Positions 15,392 to 24,066 of a stretch of DNA of 31,194 nucleotides are shown in pieces. Below the pieces are notes generated by a model. That model made no database searches. It saw nothing but the letters and a program-made list of their open reading frames with translations, and had not been told where the DNA came from. This DNA is from CBCPMX01 sp965120355. GTDB lineage: Bacteria > Bacillota > Clostridia > Oscillospirales > Oscillospiraceae. Location of the stretch: NCBI GenBank assembly GCA_965120355.1, contig CBCPMX010000178.1, positions 1 through 31,194 of the forward strand, written 5' to 3'. Both the position numbers and the translations under genes were made by a program. Position 1 is the stretch's first letter, and every line of letters begins with the position of its first letter.

Positions 15392-15658
15392 ATGAATCCG
15401 GAAACGACTCGCGTTGCGCTCCTGGGGATTGTCGTGGAAAACGCAGACTCCGTGGAGAGGCTCAACCAGATCCTCCATCAGTATGGCTCCTATATCATTG
15501 GCCGTATGGGAATTCCATACCACAAGCGGCAGGTCAATCTCATCAGCGTGGTGTTGGATGCCCCTACGGATGTGGTTTCGTCTCTGTCCGGCAAGATTGG
15601 CATGCTGCCCGGCGTCACGGCCAAGGCCGTCTATTCCAAGCTGCCCGGTGACGCATGA
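15392..15658 (+). CDS. TM1266-family iron-only hydrogenase system putative regulator
   Basis: The 88-residue protein has an ACT/NikR-C-like ferredoxin fold: TRVALLGIVVENADSVERLN at the start, HQYGSYIIGRMGIPY in the middle, and VNLISVVLDAPTDVVSSLSGKIG towards the end. This matches the TM1266 family, which is almost always encoded beside hydEFG and is called a putative regulator because of its NikR-like ligand domain; it has no DNA-binding part here. GAGGTG lies 7 bases before ATG 15392. Its TGA overlaps the hydE start (ATGA), showing translational coupling. Confidence 0.9.
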   Translation: MNPETTRVALLGIVVENADSVERLNQILHQYGSYIIGRMGIPYHKRQVNLISVVLDAPTDVVSSLSGKIGMLPGVTAKAVYSKLPGDA

Positions 15659-16695
15659 AGCGGCTCATTGACCGTCTGGCGCAAAATCACACCTTGACCC
15701 GGCAGGAATTTACTGTGCTGCTGGAGGGCCGGAACGAGGAACTGGCGGCCTATCTCTTTGAAAGAGCAGTGGCAGTGCGCAAAGCCGTCTATGGGACCGG
15801 CGTCTATCTGCGCGGATTGATTGAGTTCACCAACTACTGCAAAAACGACTGCTATTACTGTGGAATCCGCCGAAGCAATCCAAACGCCCAGCGCTACCGC
15901 CTGTCTATGGAGGAGATCCTGTCGTGCTGTGAGAGCGGCTATGCATTGGGCTTTCGGACCTTTGTTCTGCAAGGCGGCGAAGACGGCTGGTTTACGGTGG
16001 AGCGAGTCTGTGAACTGGTGCGGCAGATCAAACGCCGCTATCCGGACTGTGCCGTGACCCTGTCCATCGGCGAGTTCCCCCGGGAAGCCTACGAAGCCAT
16101 GTATGCCGCCGGGGCCGACCGGTATCTGCTGCGCCATGAGACCGCCGATAACGCCCACTACCGCACGCTCCATCCGCCGGAGATGTCGCCGGAAAACCGC
16201 AAGCGCTGCCTGCGGGATCTGAAGGACATCGGCTTTCAGGTGGGCTGCGGCATGATGGTCGGTTCTCCGGGGCAGACTGCGGCGCATCTGTCCGAGGATC
16301 TGCTGTTCATTCAGGAGCTGCAGCCTCATATGGTGGGGATTGGGCCGTTTATCCCCCAGCACGATACGCCATTTGGCGATCAGCCTGCCGGAACACTGGA
16401 ACTGACTCTGTTCCTGTTGGGGATTCTGCGGTTGATGCTGCCGAAAGTTTTGCTGCCTGCCACAACCGCCTTGGGTACCATCCATCCCCAAGGGCGGGAA
16501 TTGGGCATTCTGGCCGGCGCCAACGTCTGTATGCCCAATCTGTCCCCGGTTTCCGTCCGGGAAAAATACGCGCTTTACGACAATAAAATCTGCACCGGCG
16601 ACGAAGCGGCGGAGTGCCGCCACTGTCTCCAGAGCCGCATGGCCGCCATCGGCTATACCACCGTGGTCAGCCGGGGAGACTACCCTAATTTTTGA
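15655..16695 (+). CDS. hydE: [FeFe] hydrogenase H-cluster radical SAM maturase HydE
   Basis: The 346-residue radical SAM enzyme has C62-x3-C66-x2-C69 (NYCKNDCYYCGIRR) for the SAM-binding 4Fe-4S cluster and the GEFPREAYEAMYAAGADRYLLRHET stretch typical of HydE/BioB-like barrels. In the family it works with HydG and HydF to build the 2Fe subcluster of [FeFe] hydrogenase, including the dithiomethylamine-bridge chemistry. Length is normal. The start overlaps the TM1266-family gene; hydG follows after 27 bp. Confidence 0.97.
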   Translation: MKRLIDRLAQNHTLTRQEFTVLLEGRNEELAAYLFERAVAVRKAVYGTGVYLRGLIEFTNYCKNDCYYCGIRRSNPNAQRYRLSMEEILSCCESGYALGFRTFVLQGGEDGWFTVERVCELVRQIKRRYPDCAVTLSIGEFPREAYEAMYAAGADRYLLRHETADNAHYRTLHPPEMSPENRKRCLRDLKDIGFQVGCGMMVGSPGQTAAHLSEDLLFIQELQPHMVGIGPFIPQHDTPFGDQPAGTLELTLFLLGILRLMLPKVLLPATTALGTIHPQGRELGILAGANVCMPNLSPVSVREKYALYDNKICTGDEAAECRHCLQSRMAAIGYTTVVSRGDYPNF

Positions 16696-16722
16696 GAAGT
16701 ATCAGAAAGGAATTGATCAGAT

Positions 16723-18140
16723 ATGTACGATCCGAACTCCAGAAACGCCACAGAATTTATTGACCATCAGGAAATCCTGGAATCCCTGGCCTATGCAGAC
16801 GCCAATAAGAGCAATCTGGAGGTCATCGACGCAATTCTGGAAAAGGCCCGCCAGCGCAAGGGCCTGACCCACCGCGAAGCCTCCGTCCTGCTGGCCTGCG
16901 ACATAGAAGAGAAAAATCAGGAGATGTATGCCCTGGCGGAGCAGATCAAAAAAGACTTTTACGGCAACCGGATCGTCATGTTTGCGCCGCTGTATTTGTC
17001 CAATTACTGCGTCAATGGCTGCGTCTACTGCCCCTACCACGCAAAGAACAAGCACATCGCCCGGAAAAAGCTGACCCAGGAGGAGGTGCGGGCGGAAGTC
17101 ATTGCTTTGCAGGATATGGGGCATAAGCGTCTGGCCATTGAGGCCGGAGAAGATCCGGTCAACAACCCCATTGAATACATTTTGGAGTGCATCAAAACCA
17201 TCTACTCCATCAAGCATAAAAACGGCGCTATCCGCCGCGTCAACGTCAACATTGCCGCGACCACTGTGGAAGAGTACAAGATGCTCAAGGATGCCGGCAT
17301 CGGCACCTATATTCTGTTCCAGGAGACTTACCACAAAGAGAGCTACGAAAAGCTCCATCCCACCGGCCCCAAGAGCAACTATGCCTACCACACCGAGGCC
17401 CACGACCGGGCCATGGAAGCCGGCATCGACGATGTGGGCCTTGGCGTGCTGTTTGGTCTGGAGATGTACCGCTATGAATTTGCGGGTCTTTTGATGCACG
17501 CGGAGCATCTGGAAGCCGTTTCGGCGTCGGTCCCCACACCATTTCCGTGCCCCGTGTCTGCCCCGCCGACGACATCGACCCCACCGAGTTTGACAACGGC
17601 ATCAGCGACGAGACCTTTGCCAAAATTGTGGCCTGCATCCGCATCGCCGTTCCCTACACCGGCATGATTGTTTCCACACGCGAGAGCCAGAAGTCCCGGG
17701 AGCGGGTGCTGCACCTGGGCATCTCCCAGATCTCCGGCGGCTCCCGCACCAGCGTCGGCGGCTATGTGGAGGAGGAAAAGCCGGAGGAAAACTCCGCGCA
17801 GTTCGACATTTCGGACAATCGCTCTCTGGACGAAGTGGTCAAATGGCTCATGGACATGGACTACATTCCCTCCTTCTGCACCGCTTGCTACCGCGAGGGC
17901 CGTACCGGCGACCGGTTTATGTCTCTGTGCAAGAGCCGGCAGATCATGAACTGCTGCCACCCCAACGCCCTGATGACGCTGAAGGAATACCTGGAGGACT
18001 ACGCTTCCCCCGAGACCCGCGCCGTTGGCGAAGCCCTGATCCAGAAGGAGATTGGCAACATTCCCAACGAAAAGGTGCGTAAAATCGTTCTGGAGCGGCT
18101 GGACAAGATCGTTGCGGGCGAACGGGATTTCCGGTTCTGA
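16723..18140 (+). CDS. hydG: [FeFe] hydrogenase H-cluster maturase HydG, interrupted by a frameshift
   Basis: HydG is a tyrosine-cleaving radical SAM enzyme that supplies CO and cyanide for the H-cluster. Codons from ATG 16723 encode the radical SAM half with C96-x3-C100-x2-C103 (NYCVNGCVYC). At about 17515-17518 the frame breaks: the first frame runs to an unrelated stop at 17667, while homology continues in another frame to 18140. Adding one C to the CC at 17516-17517 restores EARFGVGPHTISVPR and a 472-residue protein of normal length. The C-terminal auxiliary-cluster motif CX2CX22C (beginning FCTAC) is intact. All catalytic motifs therefore survive on both sides, which favours a sequence error or very recent mutation. 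Confidence 0.93.
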
Positions 18141-18210
18141 TGCTCCACACAGAGCGCTTTATTTTCAAAGCTGATCTTACGCCAAAGACGGCGAACTTGG
18201 AGGGATTGTT

Positions 18211-19413
18211 ATGAGTCTCAACGCCACCCCATCGGCCAACCGCGTCCATATCGCCTTTTTCGGACGGCGCAACGCAGGAAAATCCAGCGTGGTCAACGCA
18301 GTCACCGGACAGGATCTGGCCATCGTGTCCGAGGTCAAAGGCACCACCACCGATCCCGTACAAAAGGCCATGGAGCTGCTGCCCATGGGGCCGGTGGTCA
18401 TCATCGACACGCCCGGGATCGACGACGAAGGCGTCCTGGGCCGGCAGCGCGTCAGCAGGACGCGCAAAGTCCTCAATAAAACCGACGTGGCGGTTCTGGT
18501 GGTGGATGCCGCCGAGGGCATGACCCCAGTGGACGAGGAGCTGGTGGAGCTGTTCCGGACCAGGGAACTGCCCTATGTGGTGGTGTTCAACAAGATTGAC
18601 CGGGAGGACTGCGGCCCGATTCCGGACGGAGCCATGGCCGTCTCGGCCCTCCACGGCGACGGGATTCACCTGCTCAAGGAGCGCATTGCCCATCTGGCCC
18701 ATACGGACAGGCCGGAGCGAAAGCTCATTGCCGATCTGTTGTCACCGGGTGATTTGTTGGTGCTGGTAGTACCCATTGATTCTGCTGCGCCCAAGGGAAG
18801 GCTGATCCTGCCCCAGCAGCAGGTGATTCGGGATGCGCTGGAGGCGGGAGCCATGCCCGTGGTCTGCCGGGAAAGCGAGCTGGCCGTCACGCTGGAAAAG
18901 CTGGGCGAGCCGCCCCGCATGGTGGTCACAGACAGCCAGGCATTCAAGCAGGTGGCGGCCATCGTCCCGAAGGAACTCCCCCTGACCTCCTTCTCCATCC
19001 TCATGGCCCGCTACAAGGGCAATTTGGCGCCTGCCGTGGCCGGCGCCAAGGCGTTGGATGCCATTCGGGACGGGGATCGCATTCTGATCTCCGAGGGGTG
19101 TACCCATCACCGGCAGTGTGACGACATCGGTACCGTGAAGCTGCCCCGCTGGATCCGGCAGTATACCGGCTGCGAACCGGAGTACGACTGGACCTCCGGC
19201 ACGGAATTCCCGGATGACGTGTCCAGTTATAAACTGGTGATCCACTGCGGCGGCTGCATGCTCAACGAGCGGGAAATGCAGTACCGGTTCCGCTGTGCCG
19301 CCGGTCAGGATGTCCCCATTACCAACTATGGCACCGCCATTGCCTTTTTGAATGGCATTCTGCAGCGCAGCCTGGAACCGTTCTCCGATCTGGCTGCCCT
19401 GCTCAAATCATAA
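18211..19413 (+). CDS. hydF: [FeFe] hydrogenase H-cluster maturation GTPase HydF
   Basis: The 400-residue scaffold protein has a small GTPase domain with P-loop GRRNAGKSS (residues 18-26), switch motif DTPGID, and NKID for guanine specificity. The C-terminal FeS-cluster domain has EGCTHHRQCDD and the HCGGCML cysteine pair. HydF receives the 2Fe precursor from HydE/HydG and transfers it to the hydrogenase. GGAGGG lies before ATG 18211. It is 70 bp after hydG. Hydrogenase structural genes are not in the window. Confidence 0.97.
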   Translation: MSLNATPSANRVHIAFFGRRNAGKSSVVNAVTGQDLAIVSEVKGTTTDPVQKAMELLPMGPVVIIDTPGIDDEGVLGRQRVSRTRKVLNKTDVAVLVVDAAEGMTPVDEELVELFRTRELPYVVVFNKIDREDCGPIPDGAMAVSALHGDGIHLLKERIAHLAHTDRPERKLIADLLSPGDLLVLVVPIDSAAPKGRLILPQQQVIRDALEAGAMPVVCRESELAVTLEKLGEPPRMVVTDSQAFKQVAAIVPKELPLTSFSILMARYKGNLAPAVAGAKALDAIRDGDRILISEGCTHHRQCDDIGTVKLPRWIRQYTGCEPEYDWTSGTEFPDDVSSYKLVIHCGGCMLNEREMQYRFRCAAGQDVPITNYGTAIAFLNGILQRSLEPFSDLAALLKS

Positions 19414-19425
19414 GGAGGATGTTTC

Positions 19426-19809
19426 ATGACAGAAGTTGTCGCCGCACTGATCTGGGAGAAGGACCGGTTCCTGATCTGTCAGCGGCCCGCACACAAAGCC
19501 CGCGGCCTGCTGTGGGAGTTTGTGGGCGGCAAGGTGGAGCCGGGGGAAACACTGGCCCAGGCCCTTGTCCGCGAATGCCGGGAAGAGCTGGACATTACCG
19601 TGTCCGTGGGCGAGCTTTTTATGGAAGTTACCCACACCTATCCCGATCTGACCGTTCATTTATCCCTGTTCCACTGTACGATTGCAGAAGGGGTACCGAA
19701 GCTGTTGGAGCATCACGCCATGGCATGGATCACGACAGAGGAAATCGACAAGTTTGAATTCTGCCCCGCGGATGCCGGCATCCTGGAACGGCTGCGGCAG
19801 AAATCATAG
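19426..19809 (+). CDS. MutT-like Nudix hydrolase
   Basis: The 127-residue protein carries a complete Nudix box at about residues 35-57 (GGKVEPGETLAQALVREC followed by REELDI). Length and layout match the (deoxy)nucleoside triphosphate pyrophosphohydrolases related to MutT, which clean oxidised nucleotides; the exact substrate cannot be read from sequence. AAGGAGG precedes ATG 19426, only 12 bp after hydF, so it is probably the last gene of the hyd transcript. A terminator follows. Confidence 0.92.
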   Translation: MTEVVAALIWEKDRFLICQRPAHKARGLLWEFVGGKVEPGETLAQALVRECREELDITVSVGELFMEVTHTYPDLTVHLSLFHCTIAEGVPKLLEHHAMAWITTEEIDKFEFCPADAGILERLRQKS

Positions 19810-19821
19810 CAGCGTTGTGCC

Positions 19822-19854
19822 AACGCCCGGCCGGTATAGGCCGGGCGTTTTAAT
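19822..19854 (+). terminator. Rho-independent terminator after the Nudix gene
   Basis: An 11-bp perfect GC-rich stem (19822-19832 with 19839-19849) with a short loop, followed by TTTTAAT. It separates the hyd/Nudix run from the convergent YolD-like gene. Confidence 0.85.
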
Positions 19855-19859
19855 GCCGG

Positions 19860-20282
19860 TTATGCATGGTTGTCCAGACGCAGGCCGCGGATTTGGGACA
19901 GAGACAGGACTGTGCCGTCTGTCAGCACCAGAATACGAGCGTCTGTGTCCAGCTTTTCCACAACGGCGGTGATCCGGAGCCAGGTGCCGCCGGTGTCGGA
20001 ATCGGTGCACAGGCAGTCTATGACCGCTGTGGGCCGCTGGCCGGTGCGCAGCTGTTTGTCCAGAGCGCGCAGGGATTCTTCCAAGGGAATGCTGTGGGCC
20101 TCAGCAGCCTGTTCATTGCGGTGCGCTGCCTCCTGAACCGCTGCGTCATAGCCGGTGAGGGCGGCAAATGGGGCAAACTGAGCGGCCCGGTCCTGCTGGG
20201 GCATAGGCGGGTGCGCCGCAGAGACAGGACGGGGCAAATGCAGAATGTCGTCATAGTTGCCGGGAACTTTGTTATGGAGCAT
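19860..20282 (-). CDS. YolD-like protein
   Basis: The 140-residue protein has the YolD-like family core: DRAAQFAPFAALTGYDAAVQE near residue 30 and a C-terminal beta domain (GTWLRITAVVEKLD...ILVLTDGTVLSLSQIRGL). YolD-like proteins are typically encoded next to Y-family (UmuC/DinB-type) polymerases in Firmicutes and are thought to act as their accessory subunit, analogous to UmuD; that role is family inference. Its ATG at 20282 lies 12 bp after the polymerase stop, so both are expressed from the LexA-type promoter upstream of the polymerase. Confidence 0.88.
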   Translation of the reverse strand: MLHNKVPGNYDDILHLPRPVSAAHPPMPQQDRAAQFAPFAALTGYDAAVQEAAHRNEQAAEAHSIPLEESLRALDKQLRTGQRPTAVIDCLCTDSDTGGTWLRITAVVEKLDTDARILVLTDGTVLSLSQIRGLRLDNHA

Positions 20283-20294
20283 ACAGACTGCCTC

Positions 20295-21806
20295 CTATTC
20301 GTGATGGCCGCCGATCTGGCGGTTCCGCTCTCTGGCGGTGGCGCCTTCCCGGAGGCTGGTGCCCTTGAGGATGGCGTTTTTCCCATACTTTTTCTTGATG
20401 TGCAGGACGGCCTGCTGCATTTTGCGCTCCCGGTTCAGCGCCGCCTCCTCTGCCGTTTGCTGCTGAGCCAGGGTGGTACTGTCGGTGAACAGATCCAGCT
20501 GCTGGGGGCTGTCCGGAGCGGGAATGCTGCTTTCCGGCAGCACATGGTTGGCGGTGATGGTGACGCGGCGCAGCAGCAGCTCCCGCTGGACGGTGCGGCT
20601 GTACAGCGCCATGGCGGCGGCGGTGATGCGTTTGGCCGAACTGGTGTATCCGTCCAGATTAGCGGAGCCATGGGCGTGTTTCGGCGTCGTGCGCCCATAG
20701 GCGTCCGTGGTCACGGGGCCGGTATAGGCGGCCCGCCGGTTCGGATCTGTGAGGCTTTCAGCGTCATAACCGACGGTTAGGACCAGTTGATCTGCCGCAA
20801 GCTTCTTGTCCACCAGGTCCAGCGCCAGGGAGTCGGCCATTTCCCGGACAATGAGCTGCCCCTCTTCAAAAGTATAGGGCCGCTTTAGTACCTGGCCAGA
20901 GCCGAGACTGCTGGAGGATGGCCGGTAGGCCTTGATCTGGGCGATGGTGCACGGCTCCCAGCCCCAGGCGTGGTCAATGAGAAGTTCTGCGTTTTTTCCA
21001 AAGAGTTTATACAGCAGCGATTCCTGCTGAACGGAACAGCGGGCGATGTCTCCCATGGTTCGCAGGCCATGAGCTTCCAGCTTCTTGGAAATGCCTCTGC
21101 CGACACGCCAAAAGTCCGTCAGAGGCCGATGGGACCAGAGCTGCTGCCGGTAGGTCTGTTCGTCCAAGACGGCAATGCGGACGCCGTCCTGGTCCGGGGG
21201 AATGTGTTTTGCTACGATGTCCATAGCCACCTTGCACAGATATAAATTGGGGCCGATGCCCGCTGTGGCGGTAATGCCGGTGTGCTCCAGCACATCCCGG
21301 ATGATCCGGCGAGCCAGCTCATAGGCGGAGCAGCGGTAGGTGCGCAGGTACTTTGTGACATCTATGAAAACCTCGTCGATGGAGTAGACGTGGATGTCTT
21401 CCGGTGCGACATAGTGCAGATACCGGTCATAGATTTGCGTGCTGCATTCGATGTAGCGGGCCATGCGTGGCGTGGCAGTCAAAAAGGCCAGCCGCAGGGA
21501 AGGATCGGCATGCAGCGCCGTGCTGTCGCAGGATTCGCCGGAAAACCGGCGGCCCGGCGCCCGGGCCAACCGCAGGGCGTTGACCTGCCGGACAGCTTCT
21601 GTTACCTCGAACAGCCGGGGTCTGCCGGAAATGCCGTGTGCCTTCAGAGAAGGGGAGACTGCCAGACAGATGGTTTTCTCTGTCCGTTGGACGTCTGCCA
21701 CGACCAGATTTGTGGTCAGCGGGTCCAGTTGGCGGTCCACGCATTCCACAGAGGCGTAGAACGATTTCAGATCCAATGCGAGGTAGGTGCGGGACGTCGA
21801 TTCCAT
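20295..21806 (-). CDS. Y-family (UmuC-like) error-prone DNA polymerase
   Basis: Start set at ATG 21806 (MESTSRTYLALD), where homology begins, giving 503 residues. The catalytic palm is visible: YLALDLKSFYASVEC (first Asp) and YSIDEVFIDV (Asp-Glu pair). GIGPNLYLCKVAMDIVAKH is the conserved thumb/HhH entry and the little-finger region follows. The long C-terminal tail is typical of Firmicutes UvrX/UmuC-like enzymes paired with YolD. It performs translesion synthesis after DNA damage. A LexA box 33 bp upstream, next to a TATACT -10 element, indicates SOS induction. Confidence 0.95.
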   Translation of the reverse strand: MESTSRTYLALDLKSFYASVECVDRQLDPLTTNLVVADVQRTEKTICLAVSPSLKAHGISGRPRLFEVTEAVRQVNALRLARAPGRRFSGESCDSTALHADPSLRLAFLTATPRMARYIECSTQIYDRYLHYVAPEDIHVYSIDEVFIDVTKYLRTYRCSAYELARRIIRDVLEHTGITATAGIGPNLYLCKVAMDIVAKHIPPDQDGVRIAVLDEQTYRQQLWSHRPLTDFWRVGRGISKKLEAHGLRTMGDIARCSVQQESLLYKLFGKNAELLIDHAWGWEPCTIAQIKAYRPSSSSLGSGQVLKRPYTFEEGQLIVREMADSLALDLVDKKLAADQLVLTVGYDAESLTDPNRRAAYTGPVTTDAYGRTTPKHAHGSANLDGYTSSAKRITAAAMALYSRTVQRELLLRRVTITANHVLPESSIPAPDSPQQLDLFTDSTTLAQQQTAEEAALNRERKMQQAVLHIKKKYGKNAILKGTSLREGATARERNRQIGGHHE

Positions 21807-21838
21807 GGCGGATGCGCTCCTTTCCCAAAATGATTTCA

Positions 21839-21850
21839 GAACAAATGTTC
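21839..21850. promoter_or_regulatory. LexA (SOS) box of the Y-polymerase operon
   Basis: GAACAAATGTTC, in the context A-GAAC-AAAT-GTTC-G, fits 13 of 14 positions of the gram-positive LexA consensus CGAACRNRYGTTCG. It lies directly downstream of the -10 box, an ideal repressor position. Confidence 0.9.
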
Positions 21851-21856
21851 GTATAT

Positions 21857-21885
21857 AGTATAGCACAGAAGCGGAACTTTGAAAA
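21857..21885 (-). promoter_or_regulatory. Promoter of the Y-polymerase/YolD operon
   Basis: On the minus strand TTTTCA (21885-21880), 17-base spacer and TATACT (21862-21857), followed by the LexA box. Confidence 0.75.
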
Positions 21886-21951
21886 GCCCAAAATTCTGGA
21901 AGGCTGCGTCGGAATCGGTGACGGGCCGGTTTCAGAAATACCAGGAATCTG

Positions 21952-21980
21952 ATGACATTTGGCTGACTCTGTTGTATACT
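21952..21980 (+). promoter_or_regulatory. Promoter of the LysR-family gene
   Basis: ATGACA (21952-21957), 17-base spacer and TATACT (21975-21980), 20 bp upstream of the start codon. Confidence 0.7.
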
Positions 21981-21999
21981 GTTTGCAGGAGGCGATCTT

Positions 22000-22920
22000 A
22001 TGGAACTCAATCAGCTTCGATATTTTCAGACAGTGGCAAAATACGAACAGATGACAAAGGCGGCTGAAGTGTTGTGCATTTCCCAGTCCTCTCTGAGTAA
22101 GACCATCTCCATGCTGGAGCGGGACATCGGCGCAAAGCTCTTTGACCGGCTGGGTAATCGAATTGTACTCAACCAGGTGGGCCGGGCTTTTCTGGCCCGG
22201 GTAGACAGACTGCTGCTGGAGCTGGATGACGCGGTTCTGGAAGCCACATCCAGCGATTCCGGCACTGTGCGTTTTGCGGCGAATATTTCCGGCCTGTGTA
22301 CCAATTATATTGATGCGTTCATTCGGCAGAATCCGAAAGTGAAGCTGCAGCAGTCCATGCTGGATCCCGAACAGATGGTGGCCGCCCTGGAAAATGGAGA
22401 ACTGGACTGCGCCCTGTCTTTTACAGATATCTCTTCGGAAAAAATTTCTTGGACGCGGCTGGTCAATGAGGAAATGCTGATGCTGGTCTCCAAACGGCAT
22501 CCTCTGGCCTGGAGCGGAGAAGCGCCGCTGTCCGCGTTTGCCCAGGATTTGTTTGTGTGCAACAACTCCGGCTTTGGCGTGCGGGAAATTTTACTGCACC
22601 ATTGTAAGGCAGCCGGGTTTCAGCCGGACATTGTGTTTGACGGCAATGAGCCGGAATTGGCGTTTAAACTGGTGGCGGAAAATTATGGAGTCATGATGAT
22701 CTCTTCACTGGTATACGGTTGGAAAATGAGCATGGAAATTGTAGATCCGCCCTTGACCTACAGCACGGCTGTCCGTCTGTCGGGGCCGGACTGTGTGCGC
22801 CCTTTGGGGCTGGCGCAGCTGAACCACCACTATATTTCCAAAACTGCCGAGCAGTTTATTCAAGGGCTGCGGGAATATTTTGCGTCTCTGCAGCCGCCCC
22901 GCCGGGGCGGTGCGGGATAG
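22000..22920 (+). CDS. LysR-family transcriptional regulator
   Basis: The 306-residue protein begins with a LysR winged HTH (MELNQLRYFQTVAKYEQMTK, then AAEVLCISQSSLSKTISMLE and LFDRLGNRIVLNQVG), a linker helix, and a periplasmic-binding-like effector domain (about residues 88-290). CAGGAGG lies before ATG 22000. It is divergent from the Y-polymerase operon, but LysR proteins often control adjacent genes, so either that operon or the downstream superoxide dismutase gene could be a target. The effector is unknown. Confidence 0.93.
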   Translation: MELNQLRYFQTVAKYEQMTKAAEVLCISQSSLSKTISMLERDIGAKLFDRLGNRIVLNQVGRAFLARVDRLLLELDDAVLEATSSDSGTVRFAANISGLCTNYIDAFIRQNPKVKLQQSMLDPEQMVAALENGELDCALSFTDISSEKISWTRLVNEEMLMLVSKRHPLAWSGEAPLSAFAQDLFVCNNSGFGVREILLHHCKAAGFQPDIVFDGNEPELAFKLVAENYGVMMISSLVYGWKMSMEIVDPPLTYSTAVRLSGPDCVRPLGLAQLNHHYISKTAEQFIQGLREYFASLQPPRRGGAG

Positions 22921-22923
22921 GCA

Positions 22924-22976
22924 GATCCCCCTGGTTTCTGCGAGCAGCCGCTTGCAGGAACCAGGGGGATCCGTTT
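22924..22976 (+). terminator. Terminator after the LysR gene
   Basis: A 13-bp perfect outer stem (22924-22936 with 22959-22971) with further inner pairing (CTGCGAG/CTTGCAG region), 3 bases after the stop. The U tract is weak (CGTTTG). Confidence 0.7.
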
Positions 22977-23000
22977 GTAGAGCAGGGGGGGACGGCGCTG

Positions 23001-23028
23001 TTCTATGCCCGCCGCAGCGCGCATAGAA
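23001..23028 (+). promoter_or_regulatory. Inverted repeat upstream of the superoxide dismutase gene
   Basis: TTCTATGC (23001-23008) and GCATAGAA (23021-23028) form an 8-bp inverted repeat 36 bp before the start codon. It could be an operator or a leader hairpin. No clear promoter was identified in this short gap. Confidence 0.35.
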
Positions 23029-23063
23029 TCGTATCAAGCAATGAACAGGAAAGGGAATATGCC

Positions 23064-23699
23064 ATGGAAAATGACCGCTATCCATTCGTCAACACGCCGC
23101 TGCCTTATGCATATGACGCGCTGGAACCATATATCGACGAAAAGACCATGCAGCTGCACCATGACCGGCATTTGCAGACCTATATCAACAATCTCAACGG
23201 TATTCTGAAAACGGCGCCCTGGCTGCAGAGCCGGCCGCTGGAGGAGTTGATCCGCACAGCCGGCACACTGCCGCTGCAGCTTCAGACGCCGGTGCGGAAC
23301 AATGCCGGCGGCGTCTATAACCACCGGTTCTATTTTGAAGGCATGGCGCCGTCTGCCGGAACCGGGCCACAGGGGCGGCTGGCGGAGGTGCTTAATCAGC
23401 AATTTGGCAGTTATGACGCCTTTTCGGCGGCGTTTGCTGAGGCGGCATTGGGCGTATTTGGATCCGGATATGCCTGGCTGGTGCTGGACCGCCAACAGCT
23501 ACGGATTGTGACAACAGCCAACCAGGATACGCCGATGGGCCACAGACGGCGGCCCATCCTTTGTCTGGACGTGTGGGAACACGCTTATTATCTCAAGCAC
23601 TACAACGACCGCGCCGGCTATATTCGGGATTGGTTCCAGGTGGTGAACTGGCCCATGGCAGAGCAGCGGCTGCTGCGGGGCCTCTGGATCAACGCTTAA
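23064..23699 (+). CDS. sodA: Iron/manganese superoxide dismutase
   Basis: Start set at ATG 23064 (MENDRYPFVNTPLPYAYDALEPY) with AGGAAAGGG upstream, giving 211 residues. Metal ligands are in their usual contexts: H32 in MQLHHDRH, H87 in NNAGGVYNHRFYF, and the Asp/His of LCLDVWEHAYYLKHYNDR. The enzyme dismutates superoxide in the cytoplasm. Metal preference (Fe or Mn) cannot be settled by eye, so the symbol is provisional. Together with desulfoferrodoxin at 2180 the strain encodes two different superoxide defences in this window. Confidence 0.93.
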   Translation: MENDRYPFVNTPLPYAYDALEPYIDEKTMQLHHDRHLQTYINNLNGILKTAPWLQSRPLEELIRTAGTLPLQLQTPVRNNAGGVYNHRFYFEGMAPSAGTGPQGRLAEVLNQQFGSYDAFSAAFAEAALGVFGSGYAWLVLDRQQLRIVTTANQDTPMGHRRRPILCLDVWEHAYYLKHYNDRAGYIRDWFQVVNWPMAEQRLLRGLWINA

Positions 23700-23737
23700 G
23701 CTGAAGTCGTGATAAACGGATTGCTCCGTAATTCAAG

Positions 23738-23782
23738 AATCCCCCTGTATATGGCCGCAAGGCCCTGTACAGGGGGATTTCT
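23738..23782 (+). terminator. Terminator after the superoxide dismutase gene
   Basis: A 12-bp stem (23738-23749 with 23768-23779) with an inner GGCC-GCAA-GGCC hairpin, followed by TTTCTATA. Its right arm touches the start of the relaxase remnant, so the element junction lies here. Confidence 0.75.
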
Positions 23783-24066
23783 ATAAGGCAGAATACTCCC
23801 GCAAATTTTATGCGGAGCGCGAGAATGAGATCCGGCCGCACCAGGCTGCCAAGGAGATGTTCAACGAGCTGAATGTCAAGAAGCTGCCCGCCAGGAAAGC
23901 CCTTCAGGCCGGGCGCGCCCAGTGTCTGAAGAAGACCTGCGGCGAGTACCGGCGCACCCGCGCGGAAATGCGGGTGTTTTTGGCTGTCAGGGCGAACAAC
24001 GGATCGTCTGCGCCCTGCCGCTTTGCGGCGAGGCGCAGAATGCGAAGCCTGTGGGGACGGCGTTGA
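23773..24066 (+). pseudogene. Relaxase C-terminal remnant (mobilisation protein)
   Basis: In one open frame ending at 24066 the translation reads like the helical C-terminal tail of Firmicutes conjugative-element relaxases: DFYKAEYSRKFYAERE, then HQAAKEMFNELNVKKLPARKALQA and EYRRTRAEMRVFLAVRAN. No catalytic relaxase domain or proper start is present, and similarity fades after about 23998. It is the scar of an integrated mobile element, directly abutting the sod terminator and followed by a serine recombinase. Identification rests on recognised pattern, not an alignment. Confidence 0.55.

Noticed and set aside
16723..17667. A functional truncated HydG ending at 17667
   Set aside because: The last ~50 residues after the frame break are unrelated Ser/Pro-rich sequence, and the conserved C-terminus continues in the other frame.
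22719..23063. N-terminal extension of the superoxide dismutase
   Set aside because: The frame is open, but homology begins at ATG 23064, which has a ribosome site, and the upstream part overlaps the LysR gene.
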